NCBI GenBank assembly: GCA_910592005.1 | Contig: CAJVPP010004123.1 | Location: forward strand, 1 to 10,064 | Reading direction: 5' to 3' | DNA length: 10,064 nucleotides | Source of the DNA: Funneliformis mosseae | Taxonomy: Eukaryota > Glomeromycota > Glomeromycetes > Glomerales > Glomeraceae | Part shown: piece after piece, positions 8,364 through 10,064 of the stretch | How the letters are laid out: each line of letters opens with the position of its first letter | Position numbering within the stretch: the first letter of the stretch is position 1 | Position numbers and translations under genes: made by a program | Notes under the pieces: model-generated | The model's input: the letters and a program-made list of their open reading frames with translations, nothing else | Database searches by the model: none | What the model was told of the DNA's origin: nothing

Positions 8364-8424
8364 CCTTACCCTTACCCTTACCCTTACCCTAACCCTAACC
8401 CTACTAACCCTAACCTAACTCTAA
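8364..8424 (-). repeat. Interstitial telomere-like array, mixed TAAGGG and TTAGGG
   Basis: Read on the + strand, the array is CCTTA, then three CCCTTA units, then CCCTAA units, then degenerate forms (CCCTA, CTAA, CCCTAA, CCTAA, CTCTAA). On the minus strand these are TAAGGG variants and canonical TTAGGG. TTAGGG is the telomere repeat of most fungi and animals. The array lies inside the element with inverted ends, and further DNA follows on both sides, so it is not a chromosome end in this assembly. Confidence 0.85.
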
Positions 8425-8429
8425 GCCAT

Positions 8430-8532
8430 GTGACACTTCCAAATGTGACAAATAGGGTTTCACACATGAAAAAATTTCTGTCCCAGAATATATATAAAAA
8501 ATGAAAAAGGGAGGGGTGTGACACGGGTGACA
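8430..8532 (+). repeat. Four dispersed GTGACA motifs
   Basis: GTGACA occurs at 8430-8435, 8445-8450, 8518-8523 and 8527-8532, all in the same orientation within 103 bases. The first and third extend to TGTGACAC. Between them, TAGGGTTT at 8453-8460 is a single telomere-like unit in the reverse orientation to the array. Subterminal motif clusters often bind transposases, which is a possible but unproven role. Confidence 0.6.
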
Positions 8533-8550
8533 AAAAGGAGGCGGCCTGCA

Positions 8551-8566
8551 ATGAATAAATTTACTC
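8551..8566 (-). repeat. Right terminal inverted repeat
   Basis: ATGAATAAATTTACTC, the exact reverse complement of 8298-8313, followed by TTA as on the left flank. Confidence 0.8.
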
Positions 8567-10064
8567 TTAATTTTATATTTAAATCACATATATAAGAATA
8601 TAATTATTCTAATTAATTAGAATGATAAAATATATTATTTAATTAAATAATAAAACATTTCTAAAATTTTCAGTTTAATTCAGATTTAGATTAGCATTTA
8701 AAAATCTATAATCTAAATTAAATTAAATTAAACTTTTATTTTAAATTCAAAATGATTTATAATTTAAAATTTTAATAGTTAAGAATAAAATAAAATTATT
8801 TAAAAAATTTTAATAGATATTTATAATTAATTTAAATATTATTTCTTAAATTATAAAGCAAAAAATTTGTTTGTAAACTTAAATAAAAAGTATTAATTTT
8901 TTAATAAAATATAAAATATTAATATTAATAATATAATTATTATATAAAAAAATATAGATTAATATATATTTTATCAACTTTATTAAAAGAAATTTGAAGT
9001 TTTTTTAAATAATTTAATTTGTAATATTAAGTTATAAAAAATTTATTATAATAATTTTTTAAAAATTTTCTAAAATTCATATATTTATAAACTAATTGTA
9101 TTACTTTACTATTAATAAAAATTATAAATTTTCTTAGTAAATTATAAAAATTATAATAATTAAAATTATTTTTCATGATAAATTTTATAATATTTATAAT
9201 GATTAATATTGTTAAAAGTAAATGTTAATAAGATGATCAAAGATCAATGATAAATTTTTTAATTTATAATTTTTTTAAAATTACAAATTTTTAGCTTATA
9301 AGTAACTTTAAATTATTTATAATATAATTAAAAAATAAAATTTATTATAATATTATATATATTTATAAAATTTAAAAAAAAAATTTAAAATTTAATCTTT
9401 CATAAAGTAAATCAGAAAGGAAATTATAGTAAATAAACAAATAAATTTGCTTAAAAACCTCTACAATTCAAAAGATATATAGGTTGATTACTAGGAAAAT
9501 CAGATTTGAAAATTTTTAATAAAATTGAGATTTTTATTGTATTTAATTTTAATTAAAAGATATTGTTAACCCTATACTTAGTCAATTAAACTTAAAGTAA
9601 TAATAACTTAATAATAGTAAGTAATGTATAAGAAACTATTAAGTTACTGTGAAATAAATCCTATCATAATCAACTTTAGGTTTATACTTTAGATAAGAAA
9701 ATAAACTTTAACAATTTATAAACATAATAAATATAATTAACACGTTAAAAAATTTTAATATGTATAATTTTAGAAAGAGATTCCTTTATTATAAAAATTT
9801 GTATCTTTAGCAATCTTTAACTTTAGATTCTAAGATTATAACTTGAATTATTGAATTATCATTGTTATCTCTGTCCTTTTACAAAAACAATTGTCTATTC
9901 TATTTATACAAAAATATAATTATATAAAATTACTATCTAACGCTAACTATTTTATAGTATTAAAATAAATATAAAAGATAATTTATGATTTAATTATGAT
10001 AATAATATAATAAATAATAATAATAAAATATAAGAATAAAATAAATAAAATAAAAATGTTAACT
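8567..10064. other. Extremely A+T-rich gene desert
   Basis: No frame of 60 codons or more exists on either strand, and no RNA gene is visible. The 60 bases from 8821 contain six G or C, and those from 9301 contain two, against 26 in the 60 bases of NOP58 coding DNA from 6241. Short palindromes and AAATT-type tandem tracts occur, as expected by chance in such DNA. From about 9400 to 9900 G and C are somewhat commoner, without a recognisable feature. It continues past the window edge. Confidence 0.7.

Larger units (their letters stand above)
8298..8566. mobile_element. MITE-like element with terminal inverted repeats and TTA duplications
   Basis: This 269-bp segment begins GAGTAAATTTATTCAT and ends with its exact reverse complement, giving 16-bp perfect terminal repeats. 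Similarity continues to about 22 bp with two mismatches. TTA is directly repeated on both sides (8295-8297 and 8567-8569). It codes for nothing and has far more G+C than its surroundings. Short non-coding elements with inverted ends and 3-bp TWA duplications are typical of the PIF/Harbinger superfamily, though three bases of an A+T-rich flank are weak evidence. Inside, from left to right, are a G12 run, a TA microsatellite, a telomere-like array and four GTGACA motifs. No transposase is present, so it would depend on one elsewhere. Confidence 0.65.

Noticed and set aside
8364..8424. True chromosome end
   Set aside because: The array is short and degenerate, lies inside an element with inverted ends, and is followed by more than 1.6 kb of further DNA.
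8606..8652. Two perfect palindromes, 18 bp at 8606-8623 and 20 bp at 8633-8652
   Set aside because: In DNA that is almost only A and T, palindromes of this length are expected by chance within a couple of kilobases.
9609..9650. Hairpin-like TAACTTAAT / ATTAAGTTA pair
   Set aside because: The arms are only nine bases, A+T-rich and interrupted beyond that. They are not distinguishable from background.

Overview
The window looks like nuclear DNA of an early-diverging fungus. Short U2-type GT-AG introns (67-157 bp) interrupt compact, clearly eukaryotic genes, the intergenic DNA is very A+T-rich, and a telomere-type TTAGGG repeat is present. The protein sequences and base composition fit an arbuscular mycorrhizal fungus (Glomeromycotina, Rhizophagus-like) best. 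That placement is my inference; I could run no search.

Layout, left to right. (1) 1-834: A+T-rich, no convincing gene, with one CACGTG-type palindrome. (2) 835-1022 (+): terminal exon of an unrecognised protein with a charged coiled-coil tail. (3) 1555-2236 (-): a five-exon CRIPT gene that no single open frame reveals; I rebuilt it from its splice sites. (4) 2237-2377: a 141-bp divergent promoter with a TCACGTGA palindrome. (5) 2378-3728 (+): a four-exon tRNA/rRNA adenine N1-methyltransferase of the Trm61/TRMT61B family with a likely mitochondrial presequence. Its first intron carries a long perfect inverted repeat that covers the polypyrimidine tract. (6) 3762-4819: intergenic DNA with a small unexplained island of higher G+C. 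(7) 4820-4915 (-): tRNA-Arg(UCU) with a 22-nt intron. (8) 5110-7708 (+): a six-exon NOP58, the box C/D snoRNP core protein, whose long C-terminal tail is built of acidic-serine/lysine repeats. (9) 7709-10064: a gene-free, extremely A+T-rich block. It is interrupted at 8298-8566 by a compact, G+C-richer element with 16-bp terminal inverted repeats, flanking TTA duplications and an internal telomere-like array.

Functionally, all the recognised genes serve RNA: CRIPT (minor spliceosome), TRMT61B-like (m1A in mitochondrial RNA), a tRNA, and NOP58 (2'-O-methylation and pre-rRNA processing). Nothing shows they are co-regulated as a unit. CRIPT and the methyltransferase share a promoter region, as do the tRNA and NOP58. 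The most unusual parts are the TTA-flanked element with mixed TAAGGG/TTAGGG repeats, the intronic hairpin in the methyltransferase gene, and the repeat-built NOP58 tail.
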